In this document: positions 32,821-42,675 of the stretch, one piece after another
How positions within the stretch are numbered: position 1 is the stretch's first letter
How the letters are laid out: the number at the start of each line of letters is the position of its first letter
Assembly (NCBI GenBank): GCA_021825365.1
Contig: JAKAHR010000003.1
Coordinates: 1 to 64,000 of the forward strand
Length of the DNA stretch: 64,000 nucleotides
Direction: 5' to 3'
From: Nitrospirota bacterium
Lineage (GTDB): Bacteria; Nitrospirota; Thermodesulfovibrionia; Thermodesulfovibrionales; UBA6898
Position numbers and translations under genes: made by a program
The notes under the pieces: generated by a model
Database searches by the model: none
Told to the model about the DNA's origin: nothing
What the model saw: only the letters and a program-made list of their open reading frames with translations

Positions 32821-32837
32821 ATCAGCGACAACCTCCG

Positions 32838-32910
32838 TGTTTCAAGTTCTAGGTTTCAGGTGGTATGTTTCAAGTGCCCCAACACCTAACTCATTACACT
32901 TGACACTTCC
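32838..32910. repeat. Degenerate quasi-tandem repeat, TTTCAAGT type
   Basis: GTTTCAAGTTCTAGGTTTCAG, GTGGTATGTTTCAAGTG and later TCATTACACTTGACACTTCC are variants of a TTCAAGT/ACTTGA word. It fills the spacer between the Wza- and Wzc-like genes. Confidence 0.6.
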
Positions 32911-32918
32911 ATTTCTTC

Positions 32919-33803
32919 TTAAAAGAAACTCTCCGGGACCATGATCACATCATCCGGAAGCACGAAGTCGTCCATCTTCACGTCGATGGTCGTCTCGCCG
33001 CCTTCGGCCTTGCGGATGATCTTGGTCCTGCCCTTCCAGGCCCTTTGGGTAAAACCTCCTGCAAGGGTAATGGACCGTAGCACCGTGAGGCCCCGGGTGA
33101 TCTTGTACGCCCCGGGTATCTTCACCTCGCCGGAGACATAGACAAAGGCCGCCCTCGGCACGTAGATGCTGTCACCGTCCATGACCATCACATTCGCCGC
33201 CATATTCCCCTTTTCGAGGAGCTTGTCCAGCTCGACGGTGATCGTGACGTCCTCTTTCCGCTCTGCGCCCTGTTTCAGGATCTTCCTCTGGATGAAGAGC
33301 GTGTCAGAGGCGTTCGGCGTGATCCCGCCTGCATTGGATATCACCTCCATGAGGGTCGCATTCCCGCGGAGTTCGACGAGGCCCGGCTTGATGAACTCGC
33401 CGAGCGTCGTCACCTTCTTTGACTTGTATTCCGTGATGAAGACCGCCACCTGCGGCTTCCTGATGAACCCGTTCTGGAGCATGACGCCGATCTTCTTCTG
33501 GGCCTCGGGGGTCGTCAGTCCGTTCACCTCCACCTCGCCTACGAGGGGGAAGGTGATCTTGCCGTCCCCGCCGACGCGCGATTCGGTGGTGAGGTCGGGA
33601 TTGTCATAGACGGTAATCTTGAGGAGGTCTCCCTCCCCGATCACATACTCCTGTGCCGCTGCCGGGCAGGGGACCAGGGGCAAGACCAACACAAATAGCA
33701 GCACCAGCAAAGAGCAGAGCACAACAGGGATCCCTGAGGCAGCTTCCCATCCTCTGCGGGGATATCGGCACGCGGTCTCGCTTTCCAGCATATTAATAGA
33801 CAT
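32919..33803 (-). CDS. Polysaccharide export protein (Wza-like, outer membrane)
   Basis: 294 residues. A signal peptide (about 25-50, VVLCSLLVLLFVLVLPLVPC then AAAQ) is followed by the PES domain (EYVIGEGDLLKITVYDNPDLT, SRVGGDGKITFPLVGEVEVNG) and two SLBB domains (TTLGEFIKPGLVEL, VYVSGEVKIPGAYKITRG). It forms the outer-membrane and periplasmic channel for the finished polymer. No lipobox is seen where the signal peptide ends, apart from the PC of LVPC, so lipidation is uncertain. It overlaps the FecR-domain gene by 11 bases at ATG 33803; a second ATG at 33791 is a possible start. Confidence 0.92.
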   Translation of the reverse strand: MSINMLESETACRYPRRGWEAASGIPVVLCSLLVLLFVLVLPLVPCPAAAQEYVIGEGDLLKITVYDNPDLTTESRVGGDGKITFPLVGEVEVNGLTTPEAQKKIGVMLQNGFIRKPQVAVFITEYKSKKVTTLGEFIKPGLVELRGNATLMEVISNAGGITPNASDTLFIQRKILKQGAERKEDVTITVELDKLLEKGNMAANVMVMDGDSIYVPRAAFVYVSGEVKIPGAYKITRGLTVLRSITLAGGFTQRAWKGRTKIIRKAEGGETTIDVKMDDFVLPDDVIMVPESFF

Positions 33804-34467
33804 CTTTGGTATACATCCTCCTCTGCTGCTCGGTAATAATCGAAGGGACGGAAGGAGAGGCCTTCTCTTTCACCACGGTCATCTGATTGTCCGCCACTAT
33901 GACCTCGCCCACCGTCAGATACGACCTGTTCTTCACGCTCACCCTTCCGTCAAGAACAGCCAGGGATGTCCCGTCAGTGCCGGCGATGGCGACCACATCA
34001 GCAAGATCGAACGCTGCAACCGCCTGGCCTGTCAGGATCCTGAACCCGGACTCCCTGTTGCGCTCCCTGGAGACGATGACCCGCACCCTCCCCTGCACCA
34101 CGTTGACAACAGCCGCCCTTCTGTTTGTTCCTGCGTCAAATGCATATTGATTAACCCTTGCCGCCGACCGCGGGGACAGAGTGATGACAGACTCATCCGA
34201 AAGAACGACCTGCGCCCAGGAGTCATTCCCGGTACCGAGGAGGTCTCCGACAAAGACGGCATCGCCTGCCCGGATGACCCGGGCATCACCCGCACCCGGT
34301 CTCTTGCATGTCACCGTACCCTTCGCGATGGTCAGCCTTCCGGAGGGCTGGTCCGCCGCGAGCGCCTCCCGGAAGGGAACTGCAAGGAGCAAAAGCAGGA
34401 GCAGGACTATTTTTTCAGGCGAGGGTCTTCCAGACCGCCCACAAAAAGCATCACCAACAGACTGCAT
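33793..34467 (-). CDS. FecR-domain periplasmic protein
   Basis: 224 residues. After a signal-like hydrophobic segment (about 20-38, IVLLLLLLLAVPFREALA) comes a FecR-type domain: GDAVFVGDLLGTGNDSWAQVVLSDESVITL and VVQGRVRVIVSR, and GTDGTSLAVLDGRVSVKN. These domains are beta-rich and bind other envelope proteins or glycans. It is the gene just upstream of the Wza-like gene (11-base overlap), so it probably supports the export channel rather than iron sensing; no sigma factor gene lies nearby. Confidence 0.85.
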   Translation of the reverse strand: MQSVGDAFCGRSGRPSPEKIVLLLLLLLAVPFREALAADQPSGRLTIAKGTVTCKRPGAGDARVIRAGDAVFVGDLLGTGNDSWAQVVLSDESVITLSPRSAARVNQYAFDAGTNRRAAVVNVVQGRVRVIVSRERNRESGFRILTGQAVAAFDLADVVAIAGTDGTSLAVLDGRVSVKNRSYLTVGEVIVADNQMTVVKEKASPSVPSIITEQQRRMYTKDVY

Positions 34468-34528
34468 GATCCCGTAACCACCCCGAATACGTCTATTTTA
34501 TTGCACAACAACTACACCCTCCGCCCCC

Positions 34529-35836
34529 TCAGAAAGAGGCGTTCATGGTCAGGCTGAAGGCGTTCTCCGTATATTTATAAATGTCGATGTTCGAATCCCG
34601 TTTCCGGTAATTATAGTCGAGCACAAACTCGAGCCACCGCTGGAGATAATATCTCATCCCCGCGCCGACCGCCACTGTCTTGTCCTTCCTCATTTCCGTG
34701 TCTCCGGGGATGATATCGGAATACTTGTCCTCGCCGTACGAAGCCCTTACCACGCCCGCCAGCCTGTCGAGAAACTTGCGCGTCAGCTCGCCGTACAGGC
34801 CGGTGGTGATGAAATACCGCGTCCCCAGGAGGCTGGACTCGTTCACGTCCCTTTTGGCGAGCAGCTTGATGGAGGTGAAGTCCGAAAAATCATGGCTGAC
34901 ATCAGCTGCTGCTGTCCACGTCTTGAGGCTCCCGCGGGAGGGATCGTCAAAATCCTTCTGCAAATACCCTGCCTTGACCGTGCCCTTTGACCTCTCGGTA
35001 ACCTCCCAGGTGAGACCCAGAAGCCCGGTGAAAACCTTGTTGTCAAGCCCATTGGTCTTGTCGTTGAAACGCACCTGCTTGAAGTCATACTCCACAAAGG
35101 CGGAGGTCTTCGGCAGCATCCGGTAGTAGAGGTATGCTGATAGCAGGTCTTCATGCCTCGACCGGAATTCGCTCGTCTGGTAGTTCCAGGTGGTGCGCGT
35201 GTAATCGAGCTGCACCTTCGAAACATTGGCCAGAAGGTACGTCAGTGATACGGCGGCGGCATTTGTCCGGAACTTCTCGATGATGCCGGACGAAGAGGAA
35301 CTCCTCGGCTCATGCCCCTTTGCATAGGCATCGGAGATATTCAGGGTTACGAGGCTGCCCAGGAGAAAATTGCCGAGACCGCCGAGTGCATAGTCGGTCG
35401 TGTTTTCGGACGAATACTTCGAGTATCTGGTGAATGTCGTATTGGCATTGAATGAAAGCGTATGCATTCTGAACGGGACCTGCAGCACGATACCCGGGGT
35501 GAGAGAGGTGATAAAGTCGCTTTTCTTGTCGTCAGACGTAAAAAAAACGTTGTCGCTGTATGTCTCTTTTACGGTCAGGTACGGATGGAGTTCTACCGGG
35601 CCGAGCCGCAGCGGTCCAGGCTCTTTCCTGACACCCAGGGGCCTTTCCGGTTCAGGGGGAGGCGTCACCAGCGGCATCTGCACCCTCAGCTGCTGCTTCG
35701 TCTCATCCGCGGCGATCGCAGATCCCGCAAAAATAGCCGCAGCAGCAAGAACAAACAGCGCTATCCCTGCATTGACGGCCAGACCTCTGCCATATCTTTC
35801 ATTCCTCTGTAAACGATCAGTCATCGGCTGTCTCAT
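34529..35836 (-). CDS. Outer-membrane beta-barrel protein of the EPS operon
   Basis: 435 residues. A signal peptide (about 25-43) is followed by a Pro-rich linker (PLVTPPPEPERPLG) and then alternating strands of aromatic and polar residues to the end (HPYLTVKETYSDNVFF, FVLDYNYRKRDSNIDIY, final AFSLTMNASF with terminal F). This is the BBP2-type outer-membrane protein repeatedly found next to wza and wzc genes in EPS loci. It likely forms an additional outer-membrane pore or anchor for the polymer. It is coupled by ATGA to the upstream small secreted protein gene. Confidence 0.86.
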   Translation of the reverse strand: MRQPMTDRLQRNERYGRGLAVNAGIALFVLAAAAIFAGSAIAADETKQQLRVQMPLVTPPPEPERPLGVRKEPGPLRLGPVELHPYLTVKETYSDNVFFTSDDKKSDFITSLTPGIVLQVPFRMHTLSFNANTTFTRYSKYSSENTTDYALGGLGNFLLGSLVTLNISDAYAKGHEPRSSSSSGIIEKFRTNAAAVSLTYLLANVSKVQLDYTRTTWNYQTSEFRSRHEDLLSAYLYYRMLPKTSAFVEYDFKQVRFNDKTNGLDNKVFTGLLGLTWEVTERSKGTVKAGYLQKDFDDPSRGSLKTWTAAADVSHDFSDFTSIKLLAKRDVNESSLLGTRYFITTGLYGELTRKFLDRLAGVVRASYGEDKYSDIIPGDTEMRKDKTVAVGAGMRYYLQRWLEFVLDYNYRKRDSNIDIYKYTENAFSLTMNASF

Positions 35837-36474
35837 TTCCCGGACTTTGGTTTGTAGGGGCTGGCGGGTTTGCTGCCCCCTCCTCCGCCTCCGCCTCCTA
35901 TGACGACGGGAGCAGCGGGATTATACATTGCAGGAGCGGCAGCAGGCGCAGGGGCCGAATAGCCGTAGACAGGCTCGCTCGGAGCTCCGGCGCCGGAAGA
36001 GGCATAGGCGTTTGCGACCGCTTCATCCGAAAATCCTGATTCTTTTGCAGCGCCGATTATCGTCTCGCGCTCACATCCGCCTGACCGTGCCGCTGATACG
36101 ACCGGCACAAGTTCTCCGCCCGACTTGAGGCATGCCTTGATCGTGTCCGCCATGGAGCAGCCTTCTGTTGCAGCGGCGTACACGATCGCCTCCGGCTTGA
36201 CACCAGCCTTTACCAGTGTCTCGACAATCGCCTTCATGCTCAGGCCGGAAGCGCATGCGTCTCTCATGATATGTCTCATCGGCCTCTTGGCGGCAGCCTG
36301 CGCCGAGATCTTCGCCTTCTGGACATCATCAGTCGTGCCGTTGCCCGTTGACGAATCGGCAGACGACGGCAAAGCCGGGGCGAAGACGATGAGAGATGAG
36401 ATGAGAAAAAGTAAGATGCACGATACAGGGTGCTTCGGGACAGCTGCCTTGATAAACGACAAAGAATTAGTCAT
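35833..36474 (-). CDS. Secreted protein with short alpha repeats and glycine tail
   Basis: 213 residues from the ATG at 36474, which has GGAGGGCGTT upstream (an earlier in-frame ATG at 36489 overlaps that site). A signal peptide (about 15-38) is followed by roughly 22-residue helical units, MKAIVETLVKAGVKPEAIV, MADTIKACLKSGGELVPVV and ETIIGAAKESGFSDEAV, with cysteines at matching places (ACASG, EGCS, KACLK, GGCE). A Pro/Ala tail with a run of eight glycines ends in KPKSGK. It is the first gene of the export operon. I know no assigned function; the repeats suggest a protein-protein scaffold. Confidence 0.72.
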   Translation of the reverse strand: MTNSLSFIKAAVPKHPVSCILLFLISSLIVFAPALPSSADSSTGNGTTDDVQKAKISAQAAAKRPMRHIMRDACASGLSMKAIVETLVKAGVKPEAIVYAAATEGCSMADTIKACLKSGGELVPVVSAARSGGCERETIIGAAKESGFSDEAVANAYASSGAGAPSEPVYGYSAPAPAAAPAMYNPAAPVVIGGGGGGGGSKPASPYKPKSGK

Positions 36475-36527
36475 AACGCCCTCCATCATGATGACCTGGA
36501 ATTCTGGCTATTTGAAAATTGCGCTAT

Positions 36528-36555
36528 TTTATATTCTATATTGTAGGTTTGTCAA
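36528..36555 (-). promoter_or_regulatory. Promoter of the EPS export operon
   Basis: On the minus strand TTGACA (36550-36555), 16 bases, TATAAA (36528-36533), among the best sigma-70 matches in the window. Transcription would start about 40 bases before the first ATG (36474). Confidence 0.7.
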
Positions 36556-36661
36556 TGCTGGTTGCACTAAATCGCAACTACTACAAAACTATATCGTTAT
36601 GTAGCTTGCCCCGGCACTTCATCTGATCGGCTCATGCCACAGCGTCCCGCCATGCTGACTT

Positions 36662-36689
36662 TTGTCTGCCGGCATATCTGCGTTACAAT
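36662..36689 (+). promoter_or_regulatory. Putative promoter of the PPC-domain gene
   Basis: TTGTCT (36662-36667), 16 bases, TACAAT (36684-36689). A perfect 10-base palindrome TGAACGTTCA lies downstream at 36742-36751, just before the Shine-Dalgarno sequence, and could be an operator. Confidence 0.5.
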
Positions 36690-36771
36690 AAAGCCGGGCC
36701 GGGGCTTACATCGCCCCTCTGTCCGCAACACATTGTAGTGATGAACGTTCATTGTTTATTGAGGAGGAGAC

Positions 36772-37206
36772 ATGAAATATCAGGTCGGCAGGCAGGGCAG
36801 GGTTGTGGTGGTGAGGTTTGAGGACAGGGACGATGTTCTCGCAAACCTGGTCGCCCTCGCAAGGAAAGAGGAGATCAGGGCAGCGGCATTCTATCTTGTG
36901 GGCGGCATGAGGGAAGGGAGCATCGTCGTCGGCCCGGAGAAGGACGAATTTCCCCCTGTGCCGGTCTGGAGGCAGCTGGGCGAAGTCCACGAGGTGGTCG
37001 GTTTCGGCACGATCTTCTGGCAGGGGGATGAGCCAAAGGTGCATTTCCACGGCGCCTTCGGCAAGAAGGACATGGTAAAGATGGGGTGTCTCAGGGAGAA
37101 GTCGGAAACATTTCTGGTGCTCGAGGCGGTGATCACCGAGATCGAGGGTGTCACCGCGGAGCGGGTTCTCGATCCCGCATCCGGCATAGTGCTGCTGAAG
37201 TTATAA
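36772..37206 (+). CDS. PPC (DUF296) domain protein
   Basis: 144 residues, a single PPC/DUF296 domain: LARKEEIRAAAFYLVGGMREGSIVVG, EVHEVVGFGTIFW, HFHGAFGKKDM and VLEAVITEIEGVTAERVLD. The H-x-H (VHFH) and E residues form the usual metal-binding and trimer site. In bacteria such proteins have been linked to DNA binding, but single-domain forms are often of unknown role. ATG preceded by GAGGAGGAGAC. It is the only plus-strand gene in the middle of the EPS locus, divergent from the export operon. Confidence 0.9.
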   Translation: MKYQVGRQGRVVVVRFEDRDDVLANLVALARKEEIRAAAFYLVGGMREGSIVVGPEKDEFPPVPVWRQLGEVHEVVGFGTIFWQGDEPKVHFHGAFGKKDMVKMGCLREKSETFLVLEAVITEIEGVTAERVLDPASGIVLLKL

Positions 37207-37278
37207 CGGCCGGAAAAGGCGACAGGCAGCGGGCCTCAGGCATACCGTGGAACCTCAGGCGATGGTCCTGGTCGGCCC

Positions 37279-38283
<1,005 letters not shown>

Positions 38284-38362
38284 TCAGGCAAAGGGCATTT
38301 GGCCTGGGGCATTGTACTGTTACCTTTGTGCCCTCAGCCTTGCGCCCGGCGCCTGCCCCTGC

Positions 38363-39733
38363 CTATTTTGCCAATTCCTTCATAATCCCGCCGAGCTTCT
38401 CTTCCACGGAAAACTTGATGCGCGCCAGCGCTTCTTCATCCCCCGCCTCGAACCGCAGCACCAGGGCGGGCTGGGTGTTCGAGGCCCTCACCAGCGCCCA
38501 TCCTTCGCTGAACCGTATCCTCGCGCCGTCGGTCGTGTTCACCTCATATCCCGTAAAGGCATCCCTGATCCTCTCGACCACGCGGAACTTCAGGGTGTCG
38601 CTGCAGTCGAAGCGTATCTCCGGAGTCGAGAAGACCTGCGGAAGATCGCCCAGCATTTCACTGACGCGGAAAGGCCCCCCTCTTTTCTTGAGTATCTCGA
38701 GCAGCCTGAGAGTGGCGTATATCGCGTCGTCATATCCGAAATACCGGTCAGCGAAAAAGATGTGGCCGCTCATCTCCCCTGCGATGAGGGCGCCGGTCTC
38801 CTTCATCTTCGACTTGATCAGGGAGTGGCCTGTCTTCCACATGACCGGGACGCCGCCGCGCCTTCTTATATCATCATAGAGGAGCTGGGAGCACTTCACC
38901 TCCCCGATTATCGATGCTCCGGGCGATTCCCTGAGTATCTCCCTGCTGAAGATGATCATCAGGCGATCGCCCCAGACTATCTCGCCGTCTGCGTCGACGA
39001 CCCCGATCCTGTCGGCGTCTCCGTCATAGGCGATGCCGAGGTCGGCTCCGGTCTCCCTGACGGTCTGGATCAGTTTTTCGATGTTCTCCGGAAGGACCGG
39101 GTCAGGATGGTGGTTGGGGAACCTGCCGTCAGGCTCGCAGTAGAGGCGAATAACCCTCGCCCCCAGCCCCTCCGCTATCTCCGGGGCGCAGAGGCCTGCG
39201 GTGCCGTTTCCCGCATCGAGGACGACCGTTATCCCCGACAGGCTCGAAAAGGAGGACAGGAGATGGGCGATGTAGTCCCTGATAACGGGATATTCCCGGG
39301 ATGCGCCGCTGCCCTGTCTGAATGATCCCGCGCCGATGATCTCCCTGATCCTCTGGATGCCCTCGCTGTGGATCGTCCCGGTCCCCACGCTCATCTTGAA
39401 GCCGTTATACTCGGGCGGGTTGTGGCTCCCGGTCACCATGACGCCGCCGTCCAGGCCCATATGGTGGATCGAGAAATACTGCACGGGAGTAGGACAGGCG
39501 CCGATATCAACCACATTCACGCCGGTCGATATGATGCCCCTGATCAGGCTGTGGCTGATGGCGGGTGAACTGAGCCGTACGTCCCTTCCGACCGAGACCT
39601 CGATCCGCTCCTTCTTCAGGGTCTCCGTGATGAGGGTGCCGAAGGCCCTGCCGATAAGCCCGGAGACCTCTTCCGTGAGGTCTTTTCCCCAGACTCCTCG
39701 TATGTCGTACTGCCTGAATATCTCCTTGTTCAC
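38363..39733 (-). CDS. Phosphomannomutase / phosphoglucomutase
   Basis: 456 residues. FRQYDIRGVWGKDLTEEV, phosphoserine loop VTGSHNPPEYNGFK, metal site AYDGDADRIGVVD and sugar loop GEMSGHIFFADRY, then the C-terminal TTDGARIRFSEGWALVRASNTQP. These are the four domains of the AlgC/ManB type, which converts mannose-6-P to mannose-1-P (and glucose phosphates). It lies seven bases after the GDP-mannose synthesis gene and should feed it. Confidence 0.93.
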   Translation of the reverse strand: MNKEIFRQYDIRGVWGKDLTEEVSGLIGRAFGTLITETLKKERIEVSVGRDVRLSSPAISHSLIRGIISTGVNVVDIGACPTPVQYFSIHHMGLDGGVMVTGSHNPPEYNGFKMSVGTGTIHSEGIQRIREIIGAGSFRQGSGASREYPVIRDYIAHLLSSFSSLSGITVVLDAGNGTAGLCAPEIAEGLGARVIRLYCEPDGRFPNHHPDPVLPENIEKLIQTVRETGADLGIAYDGDADRIGVVDADGEIVWGDRLMIIFSREILRESPGASIIGEVKCSQLLYDDIRRRGGVPVMWKTGHSLIKSKMKETGALIAGEMSGHIFFADRYFGYDDAIYATLRLLEILKKRGGPFRVSEMLGDLPQVFSTPEIRFDCSDTLKFRVVERIRDAFTGYEVNTTDGARIRFSEGWALVRASNTQPALVLRFEAGDEEALARIKFSVEEKLGGIMKELAK

Positions 39734-39739
39734 CCGGCC

Positions 39740-41152
39740 CTACCTGCCGTAGTCGTCCTCAAGACGGATGATGTCGTCCTCTGCGGTGTAGTCGCCGTTC
39801 TGGACCTCGATGAGATGGAGGGGGACCTTGCCCGGGTTTTCGAGACGGTGGCCTGTCGACAGGGGCACATAGGTGGATTCATTCGGATGGACGTTGTAGG
39901 TCTTGTCGCCGACCGTCACCCGGGCGGTGCCGGATACCACGACCCAATGCTCGGAGCGGTGGTGGTGGAGCTGATGGCTCAGCTTTGCGCCGGGGTTCAC
40001 CACGATCCGCTTGATCTTGTACCGGTTGCCGACCTCAAGGACGGTGTAGGAGCCCCACGGCCGGACAACGGTGACGTGTTCGAGCAGCTCCTCGGCCCCC
40101 TTCTTCTTCAGCTCGACCACCACCTTGCGGACGTCCTGTGTGTGCTCCTTGCCGCAGATGAGCGTCGCGTCGGGGGTGTCGACCACAACCGTGCCCTTCA
40201 GACCGATCGTGGCGATGAGCCTGCTGCCCGCATAGATGATCGAGTCCTTTGAACCGATGTCGATGACATTGCCGGTGATCACGTTGCCGACCGCGTCCTT
40301 TGGAGAGACCTCGGCGAGAGCTATCCAACTGCCCATATCGCACCATCCGATGTCAGCCGAAACCACCGCAACCCTGGCCGCCTTTTCCATCACCCCGTAG
40401 TCGATCGAGACCGGCCTGATGCCGCTGAATACCTCCCGGGTCACCTCTTCTTCCTTTTTCGTGCCGATAGCCTTTTCAATGCTGGCGAGGCCCTTGTGCA
40501 GTTCCGGCATCTGCCTCCTGATCTCCGCCAGGATGTCCTTCGCCCTCCAGACAAAGATGCCGCTGTTCCAGAGATAGTCTCCTGACTTCAGGTATTTGCG
40601 GGCGGTGGCGGCATCCGGCTTCTCGACGAACCGCTGCACCTTGAAGCCCTCGATGCCGTCAGTCTTTGTCAGGGATGCGCCCTTCTGGATATACCCGTAG
40701 CCCGTCTCAGGCCTGTCCGGCAGCACGCCGATGGTCGTGAGATAACCCTTCCGGGCTATCTCCGCCGCCTTCTTCAGGACCTTCCGGAATGCGTCGTCCT
40801 TCGTGATCACATGGTCTGACGGCATGACCGCCATCACGGCGTCGGCCGACCGCCTCCTGATATAGAGGGCCGCAAGACCGATGGCCGGAGCAGTGTTCCT
40901 CGCCTCAGGCTCGGTCACGATCTTCAGCCCCGCGCCTGCCACCGCCTCGACCTGGCTCCGTATATCAGGGACATACTTCCTGCCGGTGATGATATAGATG
41001 TTGCCCGCAGGGAGGGTGTCCCGCAGCCGCGAGACCGTCTGCTGGATCATCGTCTTTTCCCCGAATACCCGCAGCAGCTGCTTGGGGGTCGCCTCCCTGC
41101 TTAAGGGCCAAAATCTCGTGCCGCTGCCGCCGGCAAGTATCACTGCATACAT
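39740..41152 (-). CDS. manC: Mannose-1-phosphate guanylyltransferase / mannose-6-phosphate isomerase
   Basis: 470 residues from ATG 41152, which has GGAGGAG upstream and begins the usual MYAVILAGGSGTRFWPLSR. Pyrophosphorylase domain: GSGTRFWPLSREATPKQ, MPSDHVI, GYGYIQKG, FVEKPDAATA. C-terminal cupin isomerase domain: RPWGSYTVLEVGNRYKIKR, GAKLSHQLHHHRSEHWVVVSG. Both active halves are present, so it makes GDP-mannose from fructose-6-P together with the mutase. GDP-mannose is also the substrate of the epimerase at 44444. Confidence 0.94.
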   Translation of the reverse strand: MYAVILAGGSGTRFWPLSREATPKQLLRVFGEKTMIQQTVSRLRDTLPAGNIYIITGRKYVPDIRSQVEAVAGAGLKIVTEPEARNTAPAIGLAALYIRRRSADAVMAVMPSDHVITKDDAFRKVLKKAAEIARKGYLTTIGVLPDRPETGYGYIQKGASLTKTDGIEGFKVQRFVEKPDAATARKYLKSGDYLWNSGIFVWRAKDILAEIRRQMPELHKGLASIEKAIGTKKEEEVTREVFSGIRPVSIDYGVMEKAARVAVVSADIGWCDMGSWIALAEVSPKDAVGNVITGNVIDIGSKDSIIYAGSRLIATIGLKGTVVVDTPDATLICGKEHTQDVRKVVVELKKKGAEELLEHVTVVRPWGSYTVLEVGNRYKIKRIVVNPGAKLSHQLHHHRSEHWVVVSGTARVTVGDKTYNVHPNESTYVPLSTGHRLENPGKVPLHLIEVQNGDYTAEDDIIRLEDDYGR

Positions 41153-41253
41153 GGTGTCTCCTCCGTCAACCGACCGATACCCGGTCGCAAGCAATTATAT
41201 CAGTTTTGCGGCCTCTTTCGTCCAGAGAAGGGCCTGGACCGGCCTGACGGTCA

Positions 41254-42675
41254 TCACGCAAACCGCGCTACCTCGGCCGAGATGGCGCGCACCATCTCTG
41301 CAGCGCAGAGGAGATAATCGTCATCCATCTCCCGGGTCAGGTGGGCAAGCCCCAGGTGTGCATCTTCCCTGACCACGGCAAAGGTGAGCATGAGCGGCTT
41401 CCCGGTGGCCGGCTTTTCCACGGGGTTGTAGTCATAGAAGGGCTCCTTCTCGCTGTATGAGTGGAGGAATATCAGGACCCGGGTGAATTTGTATTCTCTC
41501 ATCAGCTCATCCAGTCTCCGCCTGAGTTCCTCGGGGGTCTGTGCCGATCCGGCGTCGCGCCTGAAACGCTTGATGACGTAATTGAAATACTTGCTCCTCC
41601 GGCTTATCTCGAAACTCCTCACCCGCTCTTTCACAAAGGGGACAAATTCCACATACCCGAAGAGGCGCAGGCCGATCACCGCGACCACGACGACGAGTAT
41701 CAGTCCGATGAACTCGACGTTGAGCTGCTGCCTGACGAGCAGAAGCACCAGGACCATCACCGCGACATTCACGAGGGAGATGAGGAGGAGCACCTTCTTC
41801 TTCGAGAGCCCCATTGCCAGGAGCTTGTGATGGATATGCTCCCTGTCCGCCTCTCCGAGCGGGACGCCCCGGTAATACCTCCTGATCACCGCATAGAACA
41901 TGTCCATGAGCGGGAACATGAAGGCAACGATCGGGATCATGAGGGTAGCGAGGGCCGTCGCCTTCCGGGCGGACAGGATCGAGGTCGAGGCGAGGAAGAA
42001 GCCGAGGAAGAGGCTCCCCGCATCGCCCATGAAGATGGACGCAGGCGGGAAATTGTAGATGAGAAAACCGGCCAGGCTGCCGGCGAGGATTATATAGATG
42101 AGCTGGAGGTGAAAGTCCGTGCCCGGAAGCAGGGTGAAGGTGGCGGCGACGAGGATGCCCGTGCCTGCCGCAAGGCCGTCGAGGCCGTCGATGAGGTTCA
42201 CCGCGTTGGTGATCACGATGATCCAGAGGATGGTCACCGGCAGGCTGAACAGACCAAGGGGTATATGTCCGCCGAAGGGGCTCGATACGTCGGTGATGCG
42301 GATGCCCCACGCATAGATGATGCCTGCTGCCAGGACTTCTGCGATGAGTTTATTGCGGACAGTCGCGCCCTTCAGGTCGTCGCAGATGCCGATCACCAGG
42401 ACGACGGCGGATGCGACGAGGATTCCCAGCATCTTCACGTGGAGGTCGTCCCATGCGCCGCGGGTCAGGGAAAAGGCCATGGGTAGGGCGAAGGCGAGGA
42501 AGATGGCGATGCCTCCGAGCCTCGGGATGATCCCTGAATGCGCCCTTCGGCCGGTGCCGGTGTCGACCGCGCCCACGGAAAAGGCAAGCGGGCGGAGCAG
42601 AGGCGTAATGCAGAGCGCAAGGATAAACGCTGCCGTGAAGTACGAGATGAAATAGTAGACAAGGCTTACGGTCAT
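41254..42675 (-). CDS. Polyprenyl-phosphate N-acetylhexosamine-1-P transferase (WecA/TagO type)
   Basis: 473 residues. MraY/WecA family: 10-11 membrane segments with the metal site NAVNLIDGLDGLAAG, SIFMGDAGSLFLGFFLA and the cytoplasmic EHIHHKLLAMGLSKK loop. It transfers GlcNAc-1-P or a related sugar phosphate to undecaprenyl phosphate, a second way to start repeat units besides the WbaP-like enzyme. Unlike plain WecA it has about 130 extra C-terminal residues (ELRRRLDELMREYKF, LTFAVVREDAHLG, EMVRAISAEVARF) predicted cytoplasmic and of unknown role. No good Shine-Dalgarno sequence; the ATG overlaps the end of a 24-codon ORF. Confidence 0.9.
   Translation of the reverse strand: MTVSLVYYFISYFTAAFILALCITPLLRPLAFSVGAVDTGTGRRAHSGIIPRLGGIAIFLAFALPMAFSLTRGAWDDLHVKMLGILVASAVVLVIGICDDLKGATVRNKLIAEVLAAGIIYAWGIRITDVSSPFGGHIPLGLFSLPVTILWIIVITNAVNLIDGLDGLAAGTGILVAATFTLLPGTDFHLQLIYIILAGSLAGFLIYNFPPASIFMGDAGSLFLGFFLASTSILSARKATALATLMIPIVAFMFPLMDMFYAVIRRYYRGVPLGEADREHIHHKLLAMGLSKKKVLLLISLVNVAVMVLVLLLVRQQLNVEFIGLILVVVVAVIGLRLFGYVEFVPFVKERVRSFEISRRSKYFNYVIKRFRRDAGSAQTPEELRRRLDELMREYKFTRVLIFLHSYSEKEPFYDYNPVEKPATGKPLMLTFAVVREDAHLGLAHLTREMDDDYLLCAAEMVRAISAEVARFA

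Noticed and set aside
33793-34467. Iron-sensing FecIR system
   Set aside because: No ECF sigma factor or TonB receptor gene is nearby, and the gene is embedded in a polysaccharide export operon.
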